Assembly: GCA_947503925.1 (NCBI GenBank)
Contig: CANNFQ010000005.1
Location: 186,001 to 250,000 of the forward strand
Length of the DNA stretch: 64,000 bases
Reading direction: 5' to 3'
DNA from: an uncultured Paracoccaceae bacterium
GTDB lineage: Bacteria; Pseudomonadota; Alphaproteobacteria; Rhodobacterales; Rhodobacteraceae
The translations under genes were made by a program, and so were the position numbers. Below, one piece after another: positions 51,001 through 60,504 of this stretch. The notes below the pieces were generated by a model. That model saw only the letters and a list, made by a program, of their open reading frames with translations. It had not been told where the DNA came from and made no database searches. Numbering within the stretch: position 1 is the stretch's first letter; the number at the start of each line of letters is the position of its first letter.

Positions 51001-52625
51001 TTGTCGCGGGGTAAACAATTTGTCGAGTTTGAAGGGCTTTTCGCCGAGGGCGTTCTAGGAATTTTCCGCATCATTCGAGGCTACGCCGACCTACGCGACC
51101 TTGCCGCAGTTTCGGTTCCTTACAAAATGGAAGCAGGCCCAGCGGGCGCAGGCGTCGTAGGCCATCAACGGCCTGAATCAGAGAAGCACGCCGAAGACAT
51201 CAAAAAGTATCTGGAACAAAGCGAAAGCCGGTTCCTGCCGGAAGTCATTTTGTCTGTTCGTTCGCCGGTCAAGCTTACGACAGAGCGCGGCGATATTGAT
51301 CCTGATGAACTGGGGTTGGGAGAAATCGTGTTTGGGGCCACAAGCGACGGCGACAGCCCTGTACAAATCAACCGACGGCATTCGAACAGAACAAGCCGCA
51401 TCCAGCGCATTCGCGTCCCTCGTAACCAGCTTGAGGCTATTCGGAACGACAAGCTTGTTCGTAGGATCGACGGCAACCACAGGCTCCATTTGGCCGAAGA
51501 ACTCACAGACGATCCCAACGCGCCGACGAAGTATCTTGCCCCGTTCTGCATGATCCTACTTGGTGAAGCCGCGAATGATTCGGACGATTTCGCTGAAAGC
51601 TTGATCTTCCACACGATCAACAGCACAGCGCTACCCTTGGAGTCTGAACACGGCCTTCAACTATTGCTTGGGCAAAATCCAGCACACGCGATTCTTCCAG
51701 ACAACGAGTTTGCTTACAGCCCGGAATTGCATCTGACCCGTTTGTTAGCAACCCACCTTGACGGACTGCCAGCCCCCACACGGGCAAAATTCGGTGAACG
51801 TCCGTTGACGGCACTGTGGGAATCTTCCCGAAACTTGATAGCGATGGATCCGGCAATTGCGCAGGACAGAGCAACCCTTACCGACTTCGCGGCAACACTT
51901 TTTGCGGGGCTTTCGGAAATCTCGGTGCAGCTTACCGTGAACCACCCATCGCTTTGCCGTACTTATGGCTTCTTCGAACTTGCGGCGCGAGTTTGGCAGG
52001 AAACGGCAGGAGAGACGCACGAAGACAAAGTTCAAGGTTCGGTCGCTGTACTTGATCGACTTGGGCAGTGGCTAGGCGGTCAAGGTATCACCAACTTGTT
52101 GAACCGACTTTCTCCTGCGGAACAATTGCTTGAAACCTTTAAGGCGGCGCAAAACCGGATTCCTAAGCGGGTGTTTCTAGCCCGGTGGTACCCCCACAAG
52201 ATGCGGCCAATGGGGCGCATAACAAGGCAACTCTTCGGCTCGAACAGCTTCACCAAACATTGGCGAATATCCTTGCTACCCACGGCATTGCCTTGGAACT
52301 CATTGACATGGGGACGGAAGAGGGCGGCACCTTTCCAATTCACACTAAGATGTACGAAGCAATCGCGTCGGCAGACATCATCATTTGTGATCTAACAGGA
52401 CAGAGACCGAACGTATTCATCGAAGCAGGTTTCGCGCTCAAACACCATGAGCAAGACAAGCTCATTTTCTTGTTCGAACCGAATGGAGAAGCAGACAAAG
52501 TTCCTTTCGACCTAAACACATTCAAGTATGTTCAGATCACGCAAGCCGCAGAAATTCCAAATCGGATCGGCACTGAGATCGAAGCCATCTTGCGGAACTC
52601 GGGGGCAACGTTGGCCAATTACTGA
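51001..52625 (+). pseudogene. DGNHR-motif protein with TIR-like C-terminus, broken by a frameshift
   Basis: The TTG at 51001 starts 3 bp after hsdS. The N-terminal part has VRRIDGNHRLHLAEEL, as in DGQHR/ParB-like domains. After ARWYP at about 52190 the frame must shift by one base, at a run of five C (52191-52195), to continue into PQDAANGAHNKATLRLEQL. The second part is a TIR-like/deoxyribosyltransferase-type domain (MYEAIASADIIICDLTGQRPNVFIEAGFAL). Unshifted, the first part ends in unrelated sequence at 52395. One extra C would give a protein of about 541 residues. It may be a real mutation, a sequencing slip, or programmed shifting. Confidence 0.75.
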
Positions 52626-53676
52626 AACCAAGACTGAGAAGTTCTTTTGCAATCACTGCAAGGGCAGAACCAATCATTTTGTCCGTGCTGAACACCAATC
52701 TGATACCTACGATTCCCGCACCGGGACAGGACTTGCCGCCCGATACTGCGTTGTGGAATGCTGCGGCTGTGAGAACGTCGCATTGGTCAAGAAAACGCAC
52801 TTCTCCGAACACTTCGACTACTTCGAAGACCCTTCCACGGGCCAGCAACACCGCGAAGCCTTGTGGGATGAAGAGATATATCCACCAGTGACCTACCGAG
52901 CATCCCCACCTTGGTTTGACGATCTTCCTGACGATACCCTTCGGGAAATTTCGGGAGAAATCTATAAGTCCCTGCAATCAGGTTCGCACTACCTTGCTAC
53001 ATTTGGTTCACGTACTCTGATCGACCGCCTCATAGTCTTGACGGTTGGCGACAAGGGCAACTTCCCCAAGGGTCTCCAAGCACTGCAAGATGAAGGCAAG
53101 CTTTCCCCTCAGGAGCGGGAAATACTGAACCCGGTGGTGGAAACTGGAAATGCCGCCGCACACCGGGGGTGGGCACCTACCGAGGAGCAGCTAGCCGTCA
53201 TTCTGGATACAGTTGAGGGGCTTATTCACCGGCTCTTGGTGCTTCCTACTCTTGCCGAAGAACTGAAAGAGGCGGTTCCAAATCGTGGCGGCAATGCTTC
53301 CGCTAAACCCGGCAAGCCTGTTGTCACAGTGAAGGACAAAATCGACGCCGCGCCGAAAGACGTTCGTGCAACCTACGATGAGCTTGCGAAGAAACTGGTG
53401 GCAATGGGCGATGACGTTTCATTGCATCCACAGAAACACCACATGGCCTTTCGACGGAACAGGAATTTCGCTTCGGTTCAAGTCTACAATCAGAAGCGCG
53501 TCGTTCGTGTGTATCTGAACCTTGATCCTGATACGGTCGCACTGGACGCTGCCATGATGCGCGACGTTCGCCAGATCGGGCATTTTGGGACGGGTGATCT
53601 GGAAATTACGCTTAAAAACAAGAATGACATCGAAAAGATAGATACGCTCATTGCCGCCAGCTATGCGGCTTCATAG
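52528..53676 (+). CDS. DUF4145-like protein with C-terminal DUF5655-like domain
   Basis: The recognisable protein begins around 52625 with a zinc-type FCNHCKGRTNHF and a second pair C-C-G-C-E. It continues with a DUF4145 pattern (LPDDTLREISGEIYKSLQSGSHYLATFGSRTLIDRLIV... NAAAHRGWAPTEEQL). The C-terminus (DDVSLHPQKHHMAFRRNRNFASVQVYNQKRVVRVYLNL) resembles DUF5655. The first ATG in frame is at 52528, inside the previous gene, so the true start is doubtful. DUF4145 is frequent in restriction loci. It is the last island gene before tRNA-Ser. Confidence 0.7.
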   Translation: MFRSRKPQKFQIGSALRSKPSCGTRGQRWPITETKTEKFFCNHCKGRTNHFVRAEHQSDTYDSRTGTGLAARYCVVECCGCENVALVKKTHFSEHFDYFEDPSTGQQHREALWDEEIYPPVTYRASPPWFDDLPDDTLREISGEIYKSLQSGSHYLATFGSRTLIDRLIVLTVGDKGNFPKGLQALQDEGKLSPQEREILNPVVETGNAAAHRGWAPTEEQLAVILDTVEGLIHRLLVLPTLAEELKEAVPNRGGNASAKPGKPVVTVKDKIDAAPKDVRATYDELAKKLVAMGDDVSLHPQKHHMAFRRNRNFASVQVYNQKRVVRVYLNLDPDTVALDAAMMRDVRQIGHFGTGDLEITLKNKNDIEKIDTLIAASYAAS

Positions 53677-53750
53677 CCATATGCGGCCCATGGGTAGGTC
53701 GTGGGTAGATTTTCCTCACATCCAATTTCTTCAATGAAATCAATGTGAAA

Positions 53751-53840
53751 TGGCGGAGACGAAGGGATTCGAACCCTCGAGACGGTTTCCCGCCTACTCC
53801 CTTAGCAGGGGAGCGCCTTCGACCACTCGGCCACGTCTCC
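53751..53840 (-). tRNA. tRNA-Ser (anticodon GCT)
   Basis: Read on the minus strand it starts GGAGACGTGGCCGAGTGGTC, has the anticodon loop CTGCTAA with GCT, a long variable arm as in class-II tRNAs, the T-arm GGTTCGAATCC and the acceptor end CGTCTCCG-CCA. All stems pair. CCA is encoded. The island lies directly beyond its 3' end, a classical integration position. Confidence 0.96.
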
Positions 53841-54056
53841 GTTGACCCGTTTAGCGATGCGCGCAGAGGGGGGCAAGGGTGAAATCACCTTGACCTGTGC
53901 AATCAATGCGACGCTGCGGTACGCCAGCCTGCAAACAGGTTTCGGGGACATTGCAGCCGAACCAACATCATCCACACGACGCCCATCCGCAATCAATGCA
54001 AAATGTCGCGGGCAAACATCTTGCGCAGCCCGTCAAAAAGAACATAACATGAACAT

Positions 54057-55292
54057 ATGACACGCATGGCTCTCTCTGACAAACTCGCGATCCTCAGTGA
54101 CGCGGCCCGTTACGATGCGTCTTGCGCGTCCAGCGGGACGGCCCGACGTGACAGTCGGGATGGCAAGGGACTTGGGTCCACGGAAGGGTCGGGGATCTGC
54201 CATGCCTATGCCCCCGATGGGCGCTGCATCAGTCTGCTCAAGATCCTGATGACGAATTTCTGCATCTATGACTGCGCCTATTGCATCAACCGGGTGTCGT
54301 CACATGTGCGGCGTGCCCGGTTTTCAGCGGATGAGGTGGTGCAGCTGACCATCGAATTCTACCGGCGAAATTACATTGAAGGGCTGTTTTTGTCGTCCGG
54401 CATCATCCGATCCCCTGATGCGACCATGTCCGATATGGTGCAGATCGCCAAACGGCTGCGCGAGGGTGAAAACTTCCGGGGCTATATTCACCTCAAGACG
54501 ATCCCGGATGCCGCCCCCGAATTAATCGAACAGGCGGGGCTTTATGCCGACCGGCTGTCTATCAACGTGGAATTGCCCACCGACAACAGCGTCAAAGCCT
54601 ACGCGCCCGAGAAAAATCCGGTGACCATCCGCAAGGCGATGGGCGACGTAAAGTCGCGCAAGGAAGTGGCGTCCGAGAAAAGCTATACCGGTAAACGGGG
54701 CAAGCGGTTTGCACCTGCTGGTCAATCGACCCAGATGATCGTGGGTGCGGATAGGTCCACCGACGCCACGATCCTTGGGCAATCGACACGGCTTTACGGC
54801 GCCTACCAACTGCGCCGGGTTTATTATTCCGCCTTTTCGCCGATCCCGGATGCCACAGCCCAACTGCCATTGATCAAACCGCCATTGGTGCGTGAACACC
54901 GGCTTTATCAGGCGGATTGGCTATTGCGGTTTTATGGGTTTGGGGTGGATGAAATCACCGCCGCCCGCCCCGATGGCAATCTGGATTTGGAGCTTGACCC
55001 AAAACTGGCCTGGGCGCTGCAAAACCGGGCGCTGTTTCCGGTGGATGTAAACCGGGCCAGCAAAGACATGCTGTTGCGGGTGCCCGGTTTCGGGACCCGG
55101 ACAGTAGACCGCATCCTCAGCACGCGCAGGCATCGCAACCTGCGCTATGGCGACCTTTTGCAGATGGGCACGCCAATGAAAAAGGCGCAGCCTTTCATCG
55201 TCGCCCGCGACTGGACCCCCGGTGCCCTGACAGATAGCGCCAATTTGCGCACCCGTTTTGCCCCACCCCCGCAACAGTTGAGCCTGCTTTAG
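54057..55292 (+). CDS. Putative DNA modification/repair radical-SAM protein
   Basis: A 411-residue protein. The radical-SAM cluster motif is C-I-Y-D-C-A-Y-C (C-x3-C-x2-C) in LMTNFCIYDCAYCINRVSS. A helix-hairpin-helix near the C-terminus (FPVDVNRASKDMLLRVPGFGTRTVDRIL) indicates DNA binding. It matches the TIGR03916-type family, found with a partner that includes a UdgX-like protein. The partner gene follows with no gap. Their reaction is unknown. Confidence 0.85.
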   Translation: MTRMALSDKLAILSDAARYDASCASSGTARRDSRDGKGLGSTEGSGICHAYAPDGRCISLLKILMTNFCIYDCAYCINRVSSHVRRARFSADEVVQLTIEFYRRNYIEGLFLSSGIIRSPDATMSDMVQIAKRLREGENFRGYIHLKTIPDAAPELIEQAGLYADRLSINVELPTDNSVKAYAPEKNPVTIRKAMGDVKSRKEVASEKSYTGKRGKRFAPAGQSTQMIVGADRSTDATILGQSTRLYGAYQLRRVYYSAFSPIPDATAQLPLIKPPLVREHRLYQADWLLRFYGFGVDEITAARPDGNLDLELDPKLAWALQNRALFPVDVNRASKDMLLRVPGFGTRTVDRILSTRRHRNLRYGDLLQMGTPMKKAQPFIVARDWTPGALTDSANLRTRFAPPPQQLSLL

Positions 55293-56132
55293 ATGTATAC
55301 CGTCCCCCTGCCCCGCATCGGCACTGATCTGGCCTGGCGTGATGCGGCCAAACGGCTGATTGGAGCCGCTATCCCACCCGAAGATGTGCTGTGGGATTTT
55401 GGCGGTGAGATGGGCGAACTTTTCGCCACAGCCGCCCCATTGCCACCGCCCAGCCGCCGGATCAAGGCACCGCAAAGCTTTATCCAGATGGCCGATACCG
55501 TGGTCTGGCACAAGGACCCGCAGCGGTTTGCACGGCTTTACGCCATGCTATGGCGGCTGCGGCATGAAACCGGCCTGATGCAGGACAGGGCGGATCAACA
55601 CCTGGCCAAACTGCGCCAGATGGAAAAGGGTGTAAACCGGTGCAAGCACAAGATGAAGGCCTTTGTCCGCTTTCGCGATTTGCGCCAAGGCGGCGACAGG
55701 CGCAGCTTTGCCGCATGGTTTGAACCGACCCATCACACCGTCGAACCGACCGCCCCATTCTTTGCCCGGCGCTTTGCCGATATGGATTGGATGATCGCTA
55801 CGCCTGATGTGACCGCGCAATTCGTCGATGGAAACCTGAGCTTTCATCCCGGCCAACCCAAACCCGACCTGCCAAAGGACGGGGCAGAGGCGCTGTGGGG
55901 GGCCTATTTCTGCAACATCTTTAACCCGGCGCGGGTCAAGATAAAGGCGATGACGTCTGAAATGCCCAAGAAGTACTGGAAAAACCTGCCAGAGGCGCAA
56001 CATATTCATGATCTGATCGCGGGGGCAGAGGCGAAAGTCCAAAAGATGCAGGATGCGGCACCGACGATCCCGCCGGAGCGTGCGCAGCGCATCCGGAGAC
56101 AGCTGCGCCAGCAGAAGGGCGACGATCAATGA
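55293..56132 (+). CDS. TIGR03915-like putative DNA-repair partner protein
   Basis: A 279-residue protein whose ATG directly follows the radical-SAM stop (TAG-ATG). It has the DUF4130-like pattern of the radical-SAM partner family (RFARLYAMLWRLRHETGLMQDRADQHLAKLRQMEKGVNRCKHKMKAFVRFR... FEPTHHTVEPTAPFFARRFADMDWMI). Many relatives are fused to a C-terminal UdgX-type uracil-DNA-binding domain; this one ends with a basic tail instead. The UdgX part is either absent or encoded elsewhere. Confidence 0.78.
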   Translation: MYTVPLPRIGTDLAWRDAAKRLIGAAIPPEDVLWDFGGEMGELFATAAPLPPPSRRIKAPQSFIQMADTVVWHKDPQRFARLYAMLWRLRHETGLMQDRADQHLAKLRQMEKGVNRCKHKMKAFVRFRDLRQGGDRRSFAAWFEPTHHTVEPTAPFFARRFADMDWMIATPDVTAQFVDGNLSFHPGQPKPDLPKDGAEALWGAYFCNIFNPARVKIKAMTSEMPKKYWKNLPEAQHIHDLIAGAEAKVQKMQDAAPTIPPERAQRIRRQLRQQKGDDQ

Positions 56133-56153
56133 CGCCGCCCTCCTCCGCAATCG

Positions 56154-58199
56154 TCAAAGCGTCTTGAGAAACGCAATCAGCGCGGCGCGTTCTTCGTCGC
56201 TTAACGCCCGGCCAATCACACCGGTCTTGTCGCCATCAACCGCCGCGCCAAAGGCGTGACCGGTATTGCGGTTTCCGTCCAATGTCGTGTCCATGATGAA
56301 ATACCCGTCAACATATGCGGGATACGTATCACCATCCAACACAGGTTGGGCCAGCCCGACCTTTGCGGCGTCAAACGCAGGATCGCCAAGGCGCACAAAT
56401 CGAGGGCGCTCATCCGCAGGGCGCAATAGATCGTCCAGCGTTGGCACGGACCCATTATGCAGGAACGGGGCTGTTGCCCAGACACCGTTCAGCGGTCGGG
56501 CCTTGTAACCTGCCCCGGCTTGCAGGCAATTGGGTTGCTCACCAGTAAATTGGGTCCGAATATCGCGCGGCACGTTATTGGCTTTGAACCAGGCATCATT
56601 GGTTTCCTGGACCAAGGCGCCCAGCGCATGGGCAAAATTCAGCATTGGCCCATCACTAACCTCCAAAGGCACCAGCGCGTTCTCGGCGTCACCACCGCGC
56701 TTATTCACCGTATCATCATAGCCGCTTTCGGTATTGGCCACGCCCGTTGAACGTGGTTGGGGGACACAGATCGTGGTGTTGATGCCCAACCCGGCCTCAC
56801 CAGTTGTCGTGTCGGCGGCTGTGTTGATGGTACGTTGCGCCAGAACCCGGGATTGAGCCGGGTCTGTGCCGATCACATCAAGCGGTAGAATATTCAGGGC
56901 CAGAAACGCGTTTTCGGTGGTCTGTGGGCCATTATAGCTGTCCCAGGTGATGGGCTTGAAGTAACGGTCGCTCCAGATCTCATCGCCGTTCAATGGGGGC
57001 ATGTGACACCCGCTGCACATATCCTGATACAAAGCCGCGCCCGTTTCGGCCAAAGCCGCGTCAACCGGACCAAGCGAGGTGGGCCATTCAGGAGCCAACA
57101 ACCCGTCAAATGCGCGTGCTTGCATCGGCGGCGTCGCGCCGGCCAGCGTTTGCTCAATCCAGACCAGATCATCCACCGGAATAGCCGATGAAAAAAGGCC
57201 TTGATCCGCGGGGGCGGTCAGATTGACTGCCGCATGCACGCCCAGCGCCTCACCCGCATTGCGGATCAGCGGCTGCATGATTGATCCATCATATTGGACC
57301 CAGTCAAACCAGCTGACTGTCCAGATATGGGGATAGTTCACAGGAGCATTGATCGGGGCGTAATTCTCGACCCGGCCGGTATTCTTGGAAAACACCTGAT
57401 TGCCGATGCGGTTCAATGCATCCAGACGGCCAAAACCTTCGACCACATCAATCGTATCAGCCTGTGCAGCACCCGCTTCGGCCACCGACTGCAGCTCATC
57501 GGCAAGCTTCAACTTAGTAACCGCGGAATAGGTGTCTCCCAAGACGGCGCGGGCAAAACGATCAAATCGTTTGTTAGGCAATGGCAGTTTGGAGGCGAGC
57601 ACCGTCTGTCCCAATGCTGCGGCCAACCCCGCCGACAAGACCTGTAAATCAGTGACGGCCGGGCCGCCATTGACCAGATATTCCGTATCGCCATCAACCA
57701 GACGGCCAGTATGGCAGGCAGCACAGGTGAACCCCACAGCCGTTGTCATCGTCGGATATCCGGCAATATTCTGGAAATCCGTCCGGGCAAAGCCGATTGG
57801 CAAACCATCCGGATTGTGCACCGAAGGGGTGCTGGGTATGAACCCATAACCAGCGATGTAATCAGGCTCTGTGAATAGCGCGTTCGCCCCCGGCCATAAC
57901 AACCCCCATGGGGATGCCTCCGGCTGTTCCAAGGCGATCAGCCAGTCATAAGGGATCGGCAGGGTCGCCGTACCTTGCGAGACGAAATAAAAACGCTCTG
58001 TTATCTGTGGGGTCCAGTTCTGGGCCAGGACTTCGCGGTTTTGCGGCAAATCCTGCTGTGGCAAGTCAGGCGGCGTCAACGTCGCAATCAAGGCCTGCAC
58101 GCCCGCGCTGCGTAGCAGCAAAAACACGGCAATGGCACCGATCACCAAGACGGCCAGCCAGAATCGTTTTGAGAAGATCAATGAAAACTTGAAGGTCAT
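56154..58199 (-). CDS. Membrane-anchored di-heme c-type cytochrome
   Basis: A 681-residue protein. One N-terminal hydrophobic helix (FWLAVLVIGAIAVFLLLR) anchors it on the periplasmic side. Two heme c motifs are seen: C-A-A-C-H (VGFTCAACHTGRLV) near residue 160 and C-S-G-C-H (YQDMCSGCHMPP) near 395. Length and spacing recall di-heme oxidases/peroxidases such as RoxA-like proteins or cytochrome c peroxidase relatives. The substrate cannot be told. Confidence 0.75.
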   Translation of the reverse strand: MTFKFSLIFSKRFWLAVLVIGAIAVFLLLRSAGVQALIATLTPPDLPQQDLPQNREVLAQNWTPQITERFYFVSQGTATLPIPYDWLIALEQPEASPWGLLWPGANALFTEPDYIAGYGFIPSTPSVHNPDGLPIGFARTDFQNIAGYPTMTTAVGFTCAACHTGRLVDGDTEYLVNGGPAVTDLQVLSAGLAAALGQTVLASKLPLPNKRFDRFARAVLGDTYSAVTKLKLADELQSVAEAGAAQADTIDVVEGFGRLDALNRIGNQVFSKNTGRVENYAPINAPVNYPHIWTVSWFDWVQYDGSIMQPLIRNAGEALGVHAAVNLTAPADQGLFSSAIPVDDLVWIEQTLAGATPPMQARAFDGLLAPEWPTSLGPVDAALAETGAALYQDMCSGCHMPPLNGDEIWSDRYFKPITWDSYNGPQTTENAFLALNILPLDVIGTDPAQSRVLAQRTINTAADTTTGEAGLGINTTICVPQPRSTGVANTESGYDDTVNKRGGDAENALVPLEVSDGPMLNFAHALGALVQETNDAWFKANNVPRDIRTQFTGEQPNCLQAGAGYKARPLNGVWATAPFLHNGSVPTLDDLLRPADERPRFVRLGDPAFDAAKVGLAQPVLDGDTYPAYVDGYFIMDTTLDGNRNTGHAFGAAVDGDKTGVIGRALSDEERAALIAFLKTL

Positions 58200-58419
58200 G
58201 TGATATCCGATGTCGAAAATGATTAGTCTTTAAGAATAATCAGACGATAACACGACATCCGGATCTGCAAAACACTTATTAGGCGATCCCAAGCCACCAC
58301 CACAACCGAAACTGCATATGCAGAATAGCGTCTTGTCAAACCTTGTGGGCGGCGGCCTGTTGTACAGTCAACCTCGGGCGCAAACACAAGGCAGTCAGGA
58401 TATAAGGCCGCCTGATTTC

Positions 58420-59517
58420 CTAACCACTATGCAGGAAATGCATCACATCGCCATCCTTGACGATATAGCCTTTACCCTCGGCCCGCATCTTGCCCGCTTC
58501 CTTGGATGGCCCTTCGCCGCCAAGCGTCACGAAATCATCATATGCAATCGTTTCGGCCCGGATAAAACCACGTTCAAAGTCGCCATGGATCACGCCAGCA
58601 GCCTGCGGCGCGCTGGTGCCCTCTTTAATGGTCCAGGCGCGCGCCTCTTTCGGGCCGACGGTGAAATAGGTCTGCAAATGCAGCAATTCATAACCTGCAC
58701 GGATCAACCGATCCAACCCCGGCTCCTCCAACCCCATTTCGCTCAGGAACATCTCGGCCTCGTCAGGCTCCAACTGACTGATCTCTTCCTCAATCCTGGC
58801 ACTGATCACGACATGGGCATTACCCTGGGCGGCAGCCATTTCAGCGACGCGCGCGGATTGGGAATTCCCTGAACCGGCGCTGTCTTCTTCCACATTGCAG
58901 ACATAAAGGATCGGTTTGGTGGTCAGCAATTGCAGCATCTTCCATGCCTTGGCGTCGTCTCCATCGACCTCAACCGTGCGGGCGGGCTGACCGTCTTCCA
59001 ACGCGGCCTGCGCCGCCTTCAACAGGCGTTCCTGCACGACGGCTTCCTTGTCACCACCGCGGACCTTGCGCACAATATTCTGCAAACGCTTTTCGATACT
59101 TTCCAGATCGGCCAGCATCAGTTCGGTTTCGATCACATCAGCATCCGCCACCGGGTCAACACGACCATCAACATGGGTAATGTCATCATCTTCAAAACAA
59201 CGCAGCACATGGGCAATGGCGTCGCATTCGCGGATATTGGCCAGAAACTGGTTGCCCAACCCTTCACCTTTGGATGCGCCTTTGACCAGACCGGCAATGT
59301 CAACAAAGGTCATCCGGGTGGGGATAATCTGCTTGGACTGCGCAATCGCTGCCAGCTTATCAAGCCGGGCATCAGGCACGGCCACTTCACCAACATTGGG
59401 CTCAATCGTGCAGAACGGAAAATTCGCTGCTTGCGCCGCCGCCGTTTTGGTCAGCGCATTGAACAGGGTCGATTTGCCCACATTCGGCAAACCCACAATA
59501 CCCATCTTGAAACCCAT
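58420..59517 (-). CDS. ychF: Ribosome-binding ATPase YchF
   Basis: A 365-residue Obg-family ATPase. The P-loop is [15 protein letters not shown]; the G4 region favours ATP as in YchF. The C-terminal TGS-like domain carries [43 protein letters not shown]. The ATG at 59517 has AAGGAG before it; an upstream extension is not family-like. YchF binds the 70S ribosome and responds to oxidative stress. Confidence 0.95.
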   Translation of the reverse strand: MGFKMGIVGLPNVGKSTLFNALTKTAAAQAANFPFCTIEPNVGEVAVPDARLDKLAAIAQSKQIIPTRMTFVDIAGLVKGASKGEGLGNQFLANIRECDAIAHVLRCFEDDDITHVDGRVDPVADADVIETELMLADLESIEKRLQNIVRKVRGGDKEAVVQERLLKAAQAALEDGQPARTVEVDGDDAKAWKMLQLLTTKPILYVCNVEEDSAGSGNSQSARVAEMAAAQGNAHVVISARIEEEISQLEPDEAEMFLSEMGLEEPGLDRLIRAGYELLHLQTYFTVGPKEARAWTIKEGTSAPQAAGVIHGDFERGFIRAETIAYDDFVTLGGEGPSKEAGKMRAEGKGYIVKDGDVMHFLHSG

Positions 59518-59650
59518 GGCGAAACTCCTTCGTATCTGGCGCGCTTCTAGGGATGCAAAGGCAGGCTGGCAAGGCGGTGATCCCGTTTCGGCCATTGATT
59601 TTCCGCCCATCTTGGCCCAAACCGACGCAAGTTTTGAAACGGGGACGATC

Positions 59651-60442
59651 ATGAGCAGAATTGACGCAACCTTTGCGCGGCTTCAGGCATCCGGGAAAAA
59701 GGCCTTTGTCGCCTATGTGATGGCCGGTGACCCCGATTACGACACCGGGCTTGAGATCGTCAAAGGGCTGCCCGCTGCGGGCGTTGACATCATCGAACTG
59801 GGGATGCCGTTTACCGATCCGATGGCTGATGGCCCCACGATCCAACTGGCGGGTCAGCGGGCGCTAGAAGCCGGGCAGGATCTGGAAAAGACGCTCGCCT
59901 ATGCGCGCAGCTTGCGCGAAACCGATGACACCACCCCGATTGTGATGATGGGCTATTACAACCCGATCTATTCGCGCGGGGTTGATGCGTTTCTGGCCGA
60001 TGCCAAAGCGGCAGGGATCGACGGGTTGATCATCGTTGATCTACCGCCCGAGGAAGATGAGGAACTTTGCATTCCCGCACAGGCGGCAGGCATCAACTTC
60101 ATCCGACTGGCGACGCCCACCACCGATGACAAACGCCTGCCAAAGGTGCTCGAAAACACATCTGGATTTGTCTATTACGTCTCGGTCACAGGGATCACCG
60201 GGGCGGCCGCAGCGCAGGCTGATGTCGTTGGGCCAGAGGTCGCCCGGATCAAGGCGCAAACCGATCTACCCGTCATCGTCGGTTTCGGGATCAAAACGCC
60301 AGAGGCTGCCGAAAACATTGCCCGTATTGCTGATGGGGCCGTCGTCGGATCGGCAATCGTCGAACGGATCGGCGATGGGCAGAGCGTGGCGGAGGTGCTG
60401 GATTTCGTCAAATCGCTCGCCGACGGTGCACACCGCGCCTAG
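59651..60442 (+). CDS. trpA: Tryptophan synthase alpha subunit
   Basis: A 263-residue TIM barrel. The catalytic Glu lies in [21 protein letters not shown] and the catalytic Asp in [14 protein letters not shown]. It cleaves indole-3-glycerol phosphate to indole, which passes to TrpB. It starts at 59651 with GGGGACG upstream. trpB is not adjacent in this window. Confidence 0.95.
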   Translation: MSRIDATFARLQASGKKAFVAYVMAGDPDYDTGLEIVKGLPAAGVDIIELGMPFTDPMADGPTIQLAGQRALEAGQDLEKTLAYARSLRETDDTTPIVMMGYYNPIYSRGVDAFLADAKAAGIDGLIIVDLPPEEDEELCIPAQAAGINFIRLATPTTDDKRLPKVLENTSGFVYYVSVTGITGAAAAQADVVGPEVARIKAQTDLPVIVGFGIKTPEAAENIARIADGAVVGSAIVERIGDGQSVAEVLDFVKSLADGAHRA

Positions 60443-60504
60443 TTCCTCTCCCAACGAACCGTGGGTCTTGTCATCAACCGCAGATTGCGGCTTAACTCCG
60501 GCCC

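Noticed and set aside
54522-55511. Long minus-strand frames opposite the radical-SAM gene
   Set aside because: GC-rich codon bias produces open antisense frames here; the plus-strand protein has clear motifs.
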